A stretch of DNA of 64,000 bases, taken from positions 275,613 to 339,612 of the forward strand of contig NZ_UAUI01000027.1 in the NCBI RefSeq assembly GCF_900455735.1. The letters run 5' to 3'. Numbering within the stretch: position 1 is the stretch's first letter; each line of letters starts with the position of its first letter. The notes beneath the pieces are model-generated. The model had not been told where the DNA came from, did no database searches, and saw only the letters and a list, made by a program, of their open reading frames with translations. This DNA comes from Rhodococcus wratislaviensis (lineage in GTDB: Bacteria > Actinomycetota > Actinomycetes > Mycobacteriales > Mycobacteriaceae). The position numbers and the translations under genes are program-made. Below, one piece after another: positions 25,594 through 34,050 of the stretch.

Positions 25594-26658
25594 ATGGGGT
25601 TGTCGAAGCGGTTGGGGCTCGTCGGCGGCGTGCTGAGCGCACTGGCGCTCGGTTCGGTTGCCGGTGTCAACGCGCTGCGCAGCGCGGCCCGGCCGGGCCG
25701 CGAGATCTACGGCGACGAGGACTTCACGCTGATGTCGCGGGACCGGCGCAGCGTCGTGGTCACCGAGGACGGCGTCGCGCTCGCGGTCCGCGAGGTCGGC
25801 CCGGAGGATGCGCCGGTGACGGCGGTGTTCGTGCACGGCTACTGCCTGGACATGACGTCGTGGCATTTCCAGCGTCGCCAGCTCGCCGAGCGGTGGGGCG
25901 ACGACGTGCGGATGGTGTTCTACGACCAACGCGGGCACGGCGATTCGGGCGTGCCGTCCACGGCGAGCTGTACCATCGCTCAGCTGGGCGCCGATCTCGC
26001 GACCGTGATCGAGGCGAAGGCCCCCACCGGACCGGTTGTGCTCGTGGGGCATTCGATGGGCGGGATGACGGTGCTGGCCTTTTCCGGCCGGCGTCCCGAA
26101 CTGGTGGCGTCGCGGGTGGTCGGTGTGGGCCTGGTGGCCACGGCCGCTGCGGGTCTCAGCGAGACCGGATTGACGCGGAACCTGCAGAACCCGGTCATCG
26201 ACGGCTTCCGGCTGGCCGTCCGGACCTCGCCCGAACTCGTCCAGCACGCGCGCGGCGCGGCCCGCGTGCTGATCACCCCGATTCTGCGGGCGGCGTCGTA
26301 CGGCACGGACGTGAGTCCGCGGCTGCACAAGTTCTCCGACTCCATGCTGGACCGGACGTCGGTGGTCACCATCGTCAACTTTCTGCGCACACTCGAACTG
26401 CACGACGAGTCCGCGTCACTCGCGGCGATCGAGCACACCCCGTCCGTCGTGGTGTGCGGCGACAGCGACATGATCATCCCGTTCGGCAGCTCCCGGAAAC
26501 TGGCAGCGGACCTTCCGGAGTCCGAACTGGTGCGGGTGCGTGGCGCCGGCCATCTGGTGCAGCTCGAGTTCCCGACCGTCGTGTCGGACGCCGTCGACCG
26601 GGTGCTGCATCGTGGCCTGGCCACGTACGAGTCGCGTGAGCAGTCCGATGTCGGCTGA
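25594..26658 (+). CDS. Membrane-anchored alpha/beta hydrolase
   Basis: 354 residues, starting immediately after the alr stop. A hydrophobic N-terminal stretch (about 7-27) looks like a signal anchor. The hydrolase fold is clear: VFVHGYCLDMTSWHFQR oxyanion region, nucleophile elbow GHSMGG (Ser at about 152), the acid in CGDSDMIIP and His in GAGHLVQLE. Substrate is unknown. Genes of this type commonly sit between alr and tsaE in Rhodococcus-like genomes. The 3' end overlaps or abuts the tsaE start region, so it is in the alr operon. Confidence 0.88.
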   Translation: MGLSKRLGLVGGVLSALALGSVAGVNALRSAARPGREIYGDEDFTLMSRDRRSVVVTEDGVALAVREVGPEDAPVTAVFVHGYCLDMTSWHFQRRQLAERWGDDVRMVFYDQRGHGDSGVPSTASCTIAQLGADLATVIEAKAPTGPVVLVGHSMGGMTVLAFSGRRPELVASRVVGVGLVATAAAGLSETGLTRNLQNPVIDGFRLAVRTSPELVQHARGAARVLITPILRAASYGTDVSPRLHKFSDSMLDRTSVVTIVNFLRTLELHDESASLAAIEHTPSVVVCGDSDMIIPFGSSRKLAADLPESELVRVRGAGHLVQLEFPTVVSDAVDRVLHRGLATYESREQSDVG

Positions 26659-26674
26659 GGAGGGAGTGTTGCCC

Positions 26675-27136
26675 GTGAGCGGGACCGTGGTGTTACCGAC
26701 GGCGGAGGACACCGAGCAGTTCGGGCGGGACCTCGCCCGGGGACTCGTCGCCGGTGATCTCGTAGTTCTCGACGGACCCCTCGGTGCGGGGAAGACCGCA
26801 CTGACGAAGGGGATCGGAGCCGGGCTCGGCGTGCAGGGGCGAGTGACTTCGCCCACATTCGTGATCGCGCGGGAGCACCGGGCGGGCACGCGCCCCGACG
26901 GGGGCGCACCGGTCGGAATGGTGCACGTGGACGCGTACCGACTGGGCGGAAGCGGCCCGCACGCACTGGACGAACTCGACGCGCTCGACCTCGACACCGA
27001 CCTGGCCGCAGCGGTTGTCGTCGTCGAATGGGGCGAGGGCATCGCCGAGCAGCTGGTTGATCGTCACCTGCGGGTACGCCTGCGCCGCGAACCGGAGACG
27101 GACGTCCGCACCGCCCACTGGGAGTGGATTTCCTGA
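26675..27136 (+). CDS. tsaE: tRNA t6A biosynthesis ATPase TsaE
   Basis: 153 residues from GTG 26675. TsaE is the small P-loop ATPase that supports threonylcarbamoyladenosine (t6A) formation on ANN-reading tRNAs with TsaB and TsaD. The Walker A motif is GPLGAGKTALTKG; SPTFVIAREH is the family switch region; HVDAYRLGG and VVVEWGEG follow. The start is uncertain: AGGAGGGA at 26658-26665 favours GTG 26675 (or TTG 26669), while an in-frame ATG at 26648 would overlap the upstream gene by 11 bases. Confidence 0.93.
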   Translation: MSGTVVLPTAEDTEQFGRDLARGLVAGDLVVLDGPLGAGKTALTKGIGAGLGVQGRVTSPTFVIAREHRAGTRPDGGAPVGMVHVDAYRLGGSGPHALDELDALDLDTDLAAAVVVVEWGEGIAEQLVDRHLRVRLRREPETDVRTAHWEWIS

Positions 27137-27186
27137 CGGGGTCGGGTGTCGGGAGCGGTTCTGACGTGCGAGTACCCTCAGTTACC

Positions 27187-27846
27187 GTGCTTGTTCTCGC
27201 CATCGACACGTCCACGCCTGCCGTGACCGCCGGAGTCGTCCGGGTTTCGGCCGATTCCGCATCGGTGGAGGCGGTGGACACCCTCGCGGTGCGCGTGACG
27301 GTCAACCCGCGCGCCCACGCGGAAGTGCTCACCCCGCACATCCTCGAGTGCCTCACCGAGTCGGGTCACGTCGCCGCCGACCTCGACGCGGTGGTGGTCG
27401 GCGCCGGACCCGGGCCGTTCACCGGACTGCGCGTGGGGATGGCCACCGCCGCCGCGTTCGCCGACGCCCTCGGTATTCCGGCCCACGGCGTGTGCAGCCT
27501 CGACGCCATCGCCGCGCAGGTGGACGGTGACCGGAATCTGCTGGTCGTCACGGATGCACGCCGGCGTGAGGTGTACTGGGCGCGCTACTCGGCTGGGGTG
27601 CGGGTCGAAGGTCCCGCGGTGGTGAAGCCGCGCGAACTCGAGCCGATGCCGTCCGAGGTGGTGGCGGGATCGCCGTCCCACGTCGACTTCTTCGATCTGC
27701 CGGTCGAGCCCGTGGAAACACCGTCGCCCGCAGGGCTGGTCGCGGTGGCCGCGGACGCCCTGTTCAGTGGTGCCGCCCCGGCGGCGCTCGTGCCGCTCTA
27801 TCTACGGCGCCCGGACGCGGTCGAACTGGCGGACCGGAAGAAATGA
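27187..27846 (+). CDS. tsaB: tRNA t6A biosynthesis protein TsaB
   Basis: 219 residues. TsaB is the ASKHA-fold partner that scaffolds TsaD. It starts VLVLAIDTSTPAVTAGVV, the family N-terminus, and has the GPGPFTGLRVGMATA loop and VVTDARRREVYWARY. It has no metal-binding histidine pair, as expected for TsaB. GTG 27187 was chosen by homology since upstream residues are not conserved. The stop overlaps rimI (ATGA). Confidence 0.95.
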   Translation: MLVLAIDTSTPAVTAGVVRVSADSASVEAVDTLAVRVTVNPRAHAEVLTPHILECLTESGHVAADLDAVVVGAGPGPFTGLRVGMATAAAFADALGIPAHGVCSLDAIAAQVDGDRNLLVVTDARRREVYWARYSAGVRVEGPAVVKPRELEPMPSEVVAGSPSHVDFFDLPVEPVETPSPAGLVAVAADALFSGAAPAALVPLYLRRPDAVELADRKK

Positions 27847-28322
27847 CATTCCGCATCGAACCGATGGCGGTCGCCGACGCCGAACGGTGCGCGGAGCTCG
27901 AGACACTCCTGTTCGCCGGTGACGGACCCTGGAGCGCAGGCGCATTCAGGGCGGAACTCGCCGCCCCGCACGTGCACTACACCGTGGCGCGGGACGACAC
28001 CGGCCACGTCGTCGGGTACGCCGGAATCGCCCTGCTGGGCAACGGCTCACATCCCGAATCCGAGATACACACGATCGGAACGGATCCGGCGTGTCAGCGC
28101 CGGGGGATCGGCGGAGCCCTCCTCGACGAGCTCCTCCGCGTGGCCGACACCCGGGGTGGCCCGGTGTTTCTCGAAGTGCGAACCGACAACGACGCGGCGA
28201 TCGCCCTCTACCGACGTGAAGGATTCGAGATCGTGGGAACACGTAAGAAGTACTACCAACCGAGCGGTGCGGACGCCTTCACGATGCGTCGCCCCGGATC
28301 GGGTGAGGAGCCGGTGCAATGA
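27843..28322 (+). CDS. rimI: Ribosomal protein S18 alanine N-acetyltransferase RimI
   Basis: 159 residues, single GNAT domain. The acetyl-CoA pyrophosphate loop is CQRRGIGGALL, and the C-terminal GFEIVGTRKKYYQPSGADAFTMRR is the RimI-type end. RimI acetylates the N-terminal alanine of S18; in Actinobacteria its substrate range may be wider. It sits between tsaB and tsaD with four-base overlaps on both sides, the standard order in this phylum. Confidence 0.93.
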   Translation: MTFRIEPMAVADAERCAELETLLFAGDGPWSAGAFRAELAAPHVHYTVARDDTGHVVGYAGIALLGNGSHPESEIHTIGTDPACQRRGIGGALLDELLRVADTRGGPVFLEVRTDNDAAIALYRREGFEIVGTRKKYYQPSGADAFTMRRPGSGEEPVQ

Positions 28323-29356
28323 TCGTCATGGGGATCGAAAGCTCTTGTGACGAGACCGGAGTCGGCATCGTCCGGTGGAACGGCGACGGAACCTGCGAAC
28401 TCCTCGCGGACGAGGTCGCATCCAGCGTCGAGGAGCATGCACGGTACGGCGGGGTGGTGCCGGAGGTCGCGTCCCGCGCGCACCTCGAGGCGATCGTCCC
28501 GACGATGCGGCGGGCCCTCGCCGCCGCCGGGATCGCCAAGCCGGACGCTCTCGCCGTCACCATCGGACCCGGTCTGGCCGGCGCCCTGCTCGTCGGTGTC
28601 GCGGCGGCGAAAGCGTATGCGGCGGCGTGGGACGTCCCGTTCTACGCGGTGAACCACCTCGGCGGTCACGTGTCGGTGGACACCCTCGAACACGGACCGA
28701 TGCCGCCGTGCGTGGCGCTGCTCGTGTCCGGTGGGCACACCCATCTCCTGCATGTCGAGGACCTTGCGAAACCCATTGTCGAACTCGGCACCACCGTGGA
28801 CGACGCGGCCGGCGAAGCCTTCGACAAGGTGGCCCGCCTCCTCGGCCTCGGATTCCCCGGGGGCCCGGCCCTCGACGCCGCGGCGCAGGACGGCGACCGC
28901 AACGCCATTCCCTTCCCGCGCGGAATGACCGGTCCCCGGGATGCCCGGCACGACTTCTCGTTCTCCGGGCTGAAGACGGCTGTCGCACGGTACGTGGAAT
29001 CCAAGGAGCGGGCCGGGGAGGCCTGCTCGGTGCCGGATATCGCCGCGAGCTTCCAGGAAGCCGTGGCGGACGTGCTGACGATGAAAGCGGTGCGCGCAGC
29101 CCGCGACGTCGGCGTGGACACACTGGTTCTCGGGGGCGGCGCCACGGCCAACTCACGCATCCGCGCACTCGCCGAGGAACGCTGCGCCGACGCCGGACTG
29201 ACCCTGCGGGTACCGAAACCGCGCTTGTGCACCGACAACGGCGTGATGATCGCCTCGCTCGGCGCGCATCTGATCGCCGGCGGCGCCGCGCCGTCCCTGC
29301 TGACCGTGGCCAGCGACCCCGGACTGTCGGTGGCGACCAGCCAGGTGTTCAGCTGA
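28319..29356 (+). CDS. tsaD: tRNA N6-threonylcarbamoyladenosine transferase TsaD
   Basis: 345 residues. TsaD transfers the threonylcarbamoyl group to A37 of tRNA. Metal-binding His113 and His117 lie in NHLGGH. MGIESSCDETGVGIV, GPGLAGALLVG, LVSGGHTHL and GGGATANSRIR are family motifs. ATG at 28319 overlaps the rimI stop. The 3' end overlaps the opposing Hsp70-like gene by 8 bases. Confidence 0.97.
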   Translation: MIVMGIESSCDETGVGIVRWNGDGTCELLADEVASSVEEHARYGGVVPEVASRAHLEAIVPTMRRALAAAGIAKPDALAVTIGPGLAGALLVGVAAAKAYAAAWDVPFYAVNHLGGHVSVDTLEHGPMPPCVALLVSGGHTHLLHVEDLAKPIVELGTTVDDAAGEAFDKVARLLGLGFPGGPALDAAAQDGDRNAIPFPRGMTGPRDARHDFSFSGLKTAVARYVESKERAGEACSVPDIAASFQEAVADVLTMKAVRAARDVGVDTLVLGGGATANSRIRALAEERCADAGLTLRVPKPRLCTDNGVMIASLGAHLIAGGAAPSLLTVASDPGLSVATSQVFS

Positions 29357-30971
29357 CCGGAATCGTGACGGTCTGCGTGGCCGGGGGAGTGAGCGCCGCA
29401 CCGGGCTGAGCACCACTCGGTTGCGCCGCATCGGGACTCGGAGCGACTGTGCCCGGCGCCGGGATCATCGGGAAGAGCCCTTCGGGCGTCGCGGGTGCAG
29501 TAGGCGCAGCGGGCGCAGTAGGTTCCGCGGGCGCGGGCGGCGTCTCCGCGGCCGGCGGTGCCACCTCGGGAACGTCGGGTGCGGGTGCAACCGGACTCGG
29601 TTCGTTCGGCGTGGATTCCCCCGGAACCTGCGGCCACAGCGGCGGAATCGCGGGCCACTCGATGTGCGGCCACGACGGCTGTGACGGGTTCGTTCCGGGC
29701 AGTGTCGGACGCGGGGGAGCCGAGGGTGTCGGTACCGGGGTGGTGGTGCGCGGCGTCGTGGGCTCGCTCGTCGCATCGGGCGCCTGCTCGGGCGTCCGGT
29801 CCGTCTGCGGTTCGGACGTGGGCGGGACAACCTGATTCGGGTAGTACTCCGACGTCGGCGTCGGATCGTACGACGGAATCCGCGTGGCGGGAGGGTCGTC
29901 CGTCGTCGTGGTCGTGACCTGCTCGGTGGTCTGGAACATGTCCGTCCCCGCGGGGGAGACGTTGGGATCGGGCGCGGGCGCGAGTTCCTTGACGCCGTAG
30001 CCGAGTACGAGCCCTCCGACCACGAGGGCGCCGACGAGTGCCCCCGACACCTTGGCGGCCGAACCGGGGCGGTTCGACTCGGTGGCCGGGTAGTCGCGGA
30101 TGGCGGAGGAGACGGCGAGCAACGCCGCACCTTTCGCGGTCGCGGTGTCGGGTTCGGGCATCACGACGACCCGTGCGGTGAACGCGTCGGCGACAGCGGC
30201 GGTGATCGCGGGAATGTTCGCGCCACCACCGACGAGGGCCAGGGCGTCCGGTTGCCGCGGGGAGTCGGCGACGGTGGCACGGATGAACTCCACCGCGACC
30301 CGGACGGTCGGTGCGACGATCTCGTCGAACCTGGTGCGGCTGATCCCGATCGGGCGGATGCCCGGCAGGTCGATGTCGACGTGCGCGTTCGGCTCCGAGG
30401 ACAACTGCTCCTTGGCGACGCGGCACCGCGCCGAGAGCAGGTCGCGGTCCAGGTGCCGCAGGGGATGCGGGGTGGAGAGGCCGGCGACGACGTGATGGAA
30501 GACGAGATCGTCGATTCCGGTGCCGCTCACGTGGCTCGTGCGGTCGGCGTGCAGGACGGTGCCGTCCACCTGATCGACCACGGCGACGGACAGTCCGGAC
30601 TCGCCGAAGTCGACGATGGCGACCGTGCCATGCTGAGCGACCTCACCGGTGTGACGCAGGTAGGTGAGAGTGGCGGCGGTCTCGGGCACGAGATGCACGC
30701 GGTGCCGCTGCCTGCTGACGGCGCTGCGGATCGAATGCGCCTGTTCCGCCGTGCGGTACGCGACGGCGAAGGCGTCGGGAGTGGTGGGGTCGGCAGGGAC
30801 CTGGGTGGTCATCAGGGATATCGACGAGCGGACCAGGTCACCGAGGTCGGTGTGCGCCTGATCGGCGGACAGGTACCGAAACTCGACGTTCTGCGAACCG
30901 TTGGAGGCCGTGGTGACGAGGGCGGAACCCACACCGGCCGCGCCGGTGGACATCCCCAAGGACATCCCCAT
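29349..30971 (-). CDS. Membrane-anchored Hsp70/DnaK-like ATPase with Pro-rich extracytoplasmic tail
   Basis: 540 residues. Residues ~1-300 form an actin/Hsp70-type ATPase: a divergent first phosphate loop (LGMSTGAAGVGSALV), second phosphate motif VAIVDFGESGLSVAVVD, and adenosine motif LVGGGANIPAI. There is no Hsp70 peptide-binding domain. One transmembrane helix lies at about 310-330, followed by ~200 residues rich in Pro, Thr and Ala that would be outside the membrane. The start ATG 30971 follows GAGGGGGTGTG; GTG 30974 is also possible. It is convergent with tsaD. Such proteins occur in Nocardiaceae; a cell-envelope role is likely but not shown. Confidence 0.8.
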   Translation of the reverse strand: MGMSLGMSTGAAGVGSALVTTASNGSQNVEFRYLSADQAHTDLGDLVRSSISLMTTQVPADPTTPDAFAVAYRTAEQAHSIRSAVSRQRHRVHLVPETAATLTYLRHTGEVAQHGTVAIVDFGESGLSVAVVDQVDGTVLHADRTSHVSGTGIDDLVFHHVVAGLSTPHPLRHLDRDLLSARCRVAKEQLSSEPNAHVDIDLPGIRPIGISRTRFDEIVAPTVRVAVEFIRATVADSPRQPDALALVGGGANIPAITAAVADAFTARVVVMPEPDTATAKGAALLAVSSAIRDYPATESNRPGSAAKVSGALVGALVVGGLVLGYGVKELAPAPDPNVSPAGTDMFQTTEQVTTTTTDDPPATRIPSYDPTPTSEYYPNQVVPPTSEPQTDRTPEQAPDATSEPTTPRTTTPVPTPSAPPRPTLPGTNPSQPSWPHIEWPAIPPLWPQVPGESTPNEPSPVAPAPDVPEVAPPAAETPPAPAEPTAPAAPTAPATPEGLFPMIPAPGTVAPSPDAAQPSGAQPGAALTPPATQTVTIPVS

Positions 30972-31176
30972 CACACACCCCCTCACGTTTTCGACGCGTG
31001 ACCTGCCATCTCTGTCGGAACGCCCTGCTCAGCGGGGATTCCCTGCCCGTTGAATCGGCGACTGTTATCTGAACGTTACAGAAAACAAACGGATTTCGCT
31101 CCCGACTTTCGGCCGCAGAAGACGAGGATGGCCCTCGATATCCGGTCTCACCTGCACAGTTGTCCAAAGGAATCTC

Positions 31177-31713
31177 ATGCGACGCGCCAGCGATTTTCGC
31201 GACCTCACGAGACGTGAGCGCCGACGGCTTCTGCTGCGTGCCTTTCTGCGCCCGCTGGTCACCGTCGTCCTGTGCGTCGTGGTCTACTTCGCCCTGCCGT
31301 GGACCTCGTTCGGGGACGTGTCGGGCGTGTTCTTCCTGGCCGGCGGTTTGCTCGTCGTCGTGCTGGTCGCGGTCTGGCAGATCCGGCGGATCGTCCAGTC
31401 CGACATACCGGCGCTCCAGGCGATCGAAGCTCTGGCCCTGATCCTGCCGATCTACCTCCTCGGATTCGCGGCAGGGTATTGCCTGATGTCCGAAAGTGAT
31501 CCGGGTTACTTCACCGAACCCCTCACGCGCATGGGTGCGCTGTACTTCTCGCTCACCGTCTTCTCGACCGTCGGGTTCGGCGACATCGCCGCGACGACCG
31601 ATCCGTCGCGCGCCGTCGTGAGTGTGCAGATCATCGGAAACCTGATCCTGCTCGGCGTCGGCATCCGCGCGGTCGTCGCGGCGGTCGGCTGGGCCCGCAG
31701 GCGCCGGGTCTAA
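31177..31713 (+). CDS. Potassium channel protein (two-pore-helix type)
   Basis: 178 residues. The selectivity filter is T131-V-G-F-G-D136, flanked by a pore helix and an outer helix (VVSVQIIGNLILLGVGIRAV). Two further hydrophobic segments at about 27-42 and 51-68 precede the pore, giving about four transmembrane helices. The N-terminus is strongly basic. No regulatory RCK/TrkA domain is attached. ATG at 31177 follows AAAGGAATCTC. It is divergent from the Hsp70-like gene over 205 bases and overlaps the convergent phosphoesterase by 4 bases. Confidence 0.88.
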   Translation: MRRASDFRDLTRRERRRLLLRAFLRPLVTVVLCVVVYFALPWTSFGDVSGVFFLAGGLLVVVLVAVWQIRRIVQSDIPALQAIEALALILPIYLLGFAAGYCLMSESDPGYFTEPLTRMGALYFSLTVFSTVGFGDIAATTDPSRAVVSVQIIGNLILLGVGIRAVVAAVGWARRRRV

Positions 31714-33428
31714 CGACCCGACGCCAGCACCAGTTCGACGTTCCGGTCGGGCGTCCCGCCGAGCAGATCGGGGTCGGCGTGAATGTCGTTGAACGACAAC
31801 TCCCGGTACAGCGACGCCAAGCCGAGCGGTGAGAGATCCGTGTGCTCGACGGCGTAAGGGCTGTCGGCCTCGAACAGCGTCGTGAGCAGCGACACGGTTC
31901 CGTCGACGTTGTCGACCACCTCGATGATCCGCCCGTGCTGGGGGAAGTCGATGTGCGAGGCCGTGTTGATCTCCCAGAACGACTGTTCCGGAGTCGATCC
32001 GGGCCACGGGGTGATCCGGTTCTCATGAGTGTGTCCGTTGACCCAGGCGAGGACGTTCGGGAATCGGTGCAGCAGATCCACCAGTCGCGAGCCCCGGATC
32101 CGGGGCTCCGCCGGGGCGGCCGGGTCGGGAACGACGTTGTCCATGCTGCCGCTGGTGTGGTGACTGAACAGGACGAACCAGGTGTCGCTGCGTGCCTGCG
32201 TCACCGGGTTGCCCGCCGTGTCGAAGTACCGGCTGCTGCCGGCCGCCAGGGTGTCCTCGATCCACCGGAACTGCGCCGCGCCGAGCGAGCCGTCGACGAA
32301 CCCCGCCCGGTTGGTGGAATCCATGCTGATGCCGACCACGCCGGGTGCGATCTCGAACGAGTAGTAGCCGATCCCGGTCTCACCGGCGTCCGGTGCGAAA
32401 CCGTGGCCGACCGGTCCGGGACCGGTGTTGGCGGGGTCCAGGTGTGCGGCGATGAACTGGCGGGGAGTGAACGGGGCGCGTGCGGGGTCGGGTGTGACGA
32501 CCCGCGGTGGGATCGTGAACGCGGACAGGGCGGCGGGAATGGCGCCGGGGTCGAACCTGGTGGCGATGTCGACGGCCTTCGCCTGCTCCGGCGACCCGGG
32601 GACCTCGAACTTCAGCGAACCGGTGTACATGGCTTCGAGCGGTGGGATGCCGCTCGGGACGGTGCCTTGCACGGAGTCGTCGTGATTGCCGAAGACGCAG
32701 TACCAGGGGGTGCGCAGTCCGGGGCTCGTGACGGGACTGATCGCCGCCCCGAGCAGGCCGGGTATCTCGGGGAACCCGGCCTTCTTGTACATGTCCTGAA
32801 TGGAGGACTCCGGGTTCCAGTACAGATCGGCACCCGAGTTCTGCACGCCTTCGTAGCGGTCGGGTGCGCCCGTGTTGGGGACGATGGTGCCGCCGTTGAG
32901 TGCGGTGAGGAACCAGCCGAGTTCGGCGAATTCCTTGTTGTCGGTGTTGTCGCCGGTGCTCACGACCGCATCGAACGGGCGCTGGGTGTGCGGGCCGGAC
33001 GCGAGCGCGTTGACGCGTGCGACCAGGGCGACGAGACCTTGTGCGGTGAGTGTCTCGTGCGGGCGGAACGCGGAACCGGTGAAGGGGTGCACGTATTCGA
33101 AACGCATCGGGGACTGGGCGTCGACCAGGTGGACGTCCGTGAGCTGGACGAGGGAGGCGACGGCGGTGCGCCGGTCCTCGCGCCCGCTGCGAGCTTCGGC
33201 GAGTTCGGTGCGCACGATCGTCGGCCACCCCGGTCCTGCGCCGAGCCTGCGGTAGCCGGAGTTGCCGAGAGGGACGGCCACCGCTTCGAGGGTGGTACCT
33301 GCCCCGGATGTGGGAAGCGGCGCCGCGCCCGCGTACTGCAACCCCCACGGGCGTGCTCCGAATCCCACTGCCCCGATCGCCCCGAGTCCGGCAAATGTCA
33401 GGAATTTACGCCGATTGATGTCAGACAC
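31710..33428 (-). CDS. Tat-exported metallophosphoesterase (TIGR03767-like)
   Basis: 572 residues from GTG 33428. The N-terminus has a twin-arginine signal (NRRKFLTFAGLGAIGAVGFG), so it is predicted to be exported folded. The calcineurin-type dinuclear metal site is complete: LTDVHLVD, STGDNTDN, FGNHDD, and NGHTHENR near residue 500. The length and inserts suit the TIGR03767-type phosphoesterases of Actinobacteria; the substrate is not known. The upstream region also holds the groES promoter in the opposite direction. Confidence 0.87.
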   Translation of the reverse strand: MSDINRRKFLTFAGLGAIGAVGFGARPWGLQYAGAAPLPTSGAGTTLEAVAVPLGNSGYRRLGAGPGWPTIVRTELAEARSGREDRRTAVASLVQLTDVHLVDAQSPMRFEYVHPFTGSAFRPHETLTAQGLVALVARVNALASGPHTQRPFDAVVSTGDNTDNKEFAELGWFLTALNGGTIVPNTGAPDRYEGVQNSGADLYWNPESSIQDMYKKAGFPEIPGLLGAAISPVTSPGLRTPWYCVFGNHDDSVQGTVPSGIPPLEAMYTGSLKFEVPGSPEQAKAVDIATRFDPGAIPAALSAFTIPPRVVTPDPARAPFTPRQFIAAHLDPANTGPGPVGHGFAPDAGETGIGYYSFEIAPGVVGISMDSTNRAGFVDGSLGAAQFRWIEDTLAAGSSRYFDTAGNPVTQARSDTWFVLFSHHTSGSMDNVVPDPAAPAEPRIRGSRLVDLLHRFPNVLAWVNGHTHENRITPWPGSTPEQSFWEINTASHIDFPQHGRIIEVVDNVDGTVSLLTTLFEADSPYAVEHTDLSPLGLASLYRELSFNDIHADPDLLGGTPDRNVELVLASGR

Positions 33429-33508
33429 CAGAGGAACCTTAGGTGACGACCCGTGAGACAGGCCGACATTCGGCCCGGCGCGGTTTACCACCCCCTTCTC
33501 CTTGAGCG

Positions 33509-33535
33509 TTGGCACTCTCACGTATAGAGTGCCAA
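33509..33535 (+). promoter_or_regulatory. CIRCE operator (HrcA binding site) upstream of groES
   Basis: TTGGCACTC-N9-GAGTGCCAA is a perfect 9-bp inverted repeat with the standard nine-base spacer, differing from the CIRCE consensus (TTAGCACTC-N9-GAGTGCTAA) at one symmetric position. A TATAGA hexamer at 33523-33528 sits within it, so HrcA binding would block the promoter. It lies about 124 bases before groES. Confidence 0.92.
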
Positions 33536-33658
33536 GTGGCGCCGATCGAGCTCCGGCACCCGCGACGACGGGGCTGTGTGAAGTGCCGTAAACGAAACAC
33601 TCAAACAGGAGTCCGGAGAAGTCTCCGGATCCGCATACCCCAAAGTGGAGGGCTCATC

Positions 33659-33958
33659 GTGGCGAGCGTCAACATCAAGCCGCTCGAGGACAAGATCCTC
33701 GTCCAGGCCAACGAGGCTGAGACGACGACTGCCTCCGGCCTGGTCATTCCCGACACGGCCAAGGAGAAGCCCCAGGAGGGCACCGTCGTCGCAGTCGGCG
33801 AAGGCCGCGTCAACGAGCAGGGCAACCGCATCCCGGTCGACGTCAAGGAGGGTGACACGGTCATCTACTCCAAGTACGGCGGAACCGAGATCAAGTACGC
33901 CGGCCAGGAGTACCTGATCCTGTCGGCACGCGACGTGCTGGCTGTCGTCTCCAAGTAA
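33659..33958 (+). CDS. groES: Co-chaperonin GroES
   Basis: 99 residues, full length. GroES caps the GroEL folding chamber. IKPLEDKILV at the start, the mobile loop around TTTASGLVIPDTAKEKPQEG, and the conserved SKYGGTEIKYAGQEYLILSARDVLAVV end are all present. GTG at 33659 follows GTGGAGGGCTCATC. It is controlled by the CIRCE element and is followed 92 bases later by groEL. Confidence 0.98.
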   Translation: MASVNIKPLEDKILVQANEAETTTASGLVIPDTAKEKPQEGTVVAVGEGRVNEQGNRIPVDVKEGDTVIYSKYGGTEIKYAGQEYLILSARDVLAVVSK

Positions 33959-34050
33959 GCCATACGTGATCCGCCCCGGAGTCCCCACAGGATCCCGGGG
34001 CGGAGTGCGTTCACGCGCGTAACCCTGAGATCCAGGAGAAGACAGAACAC

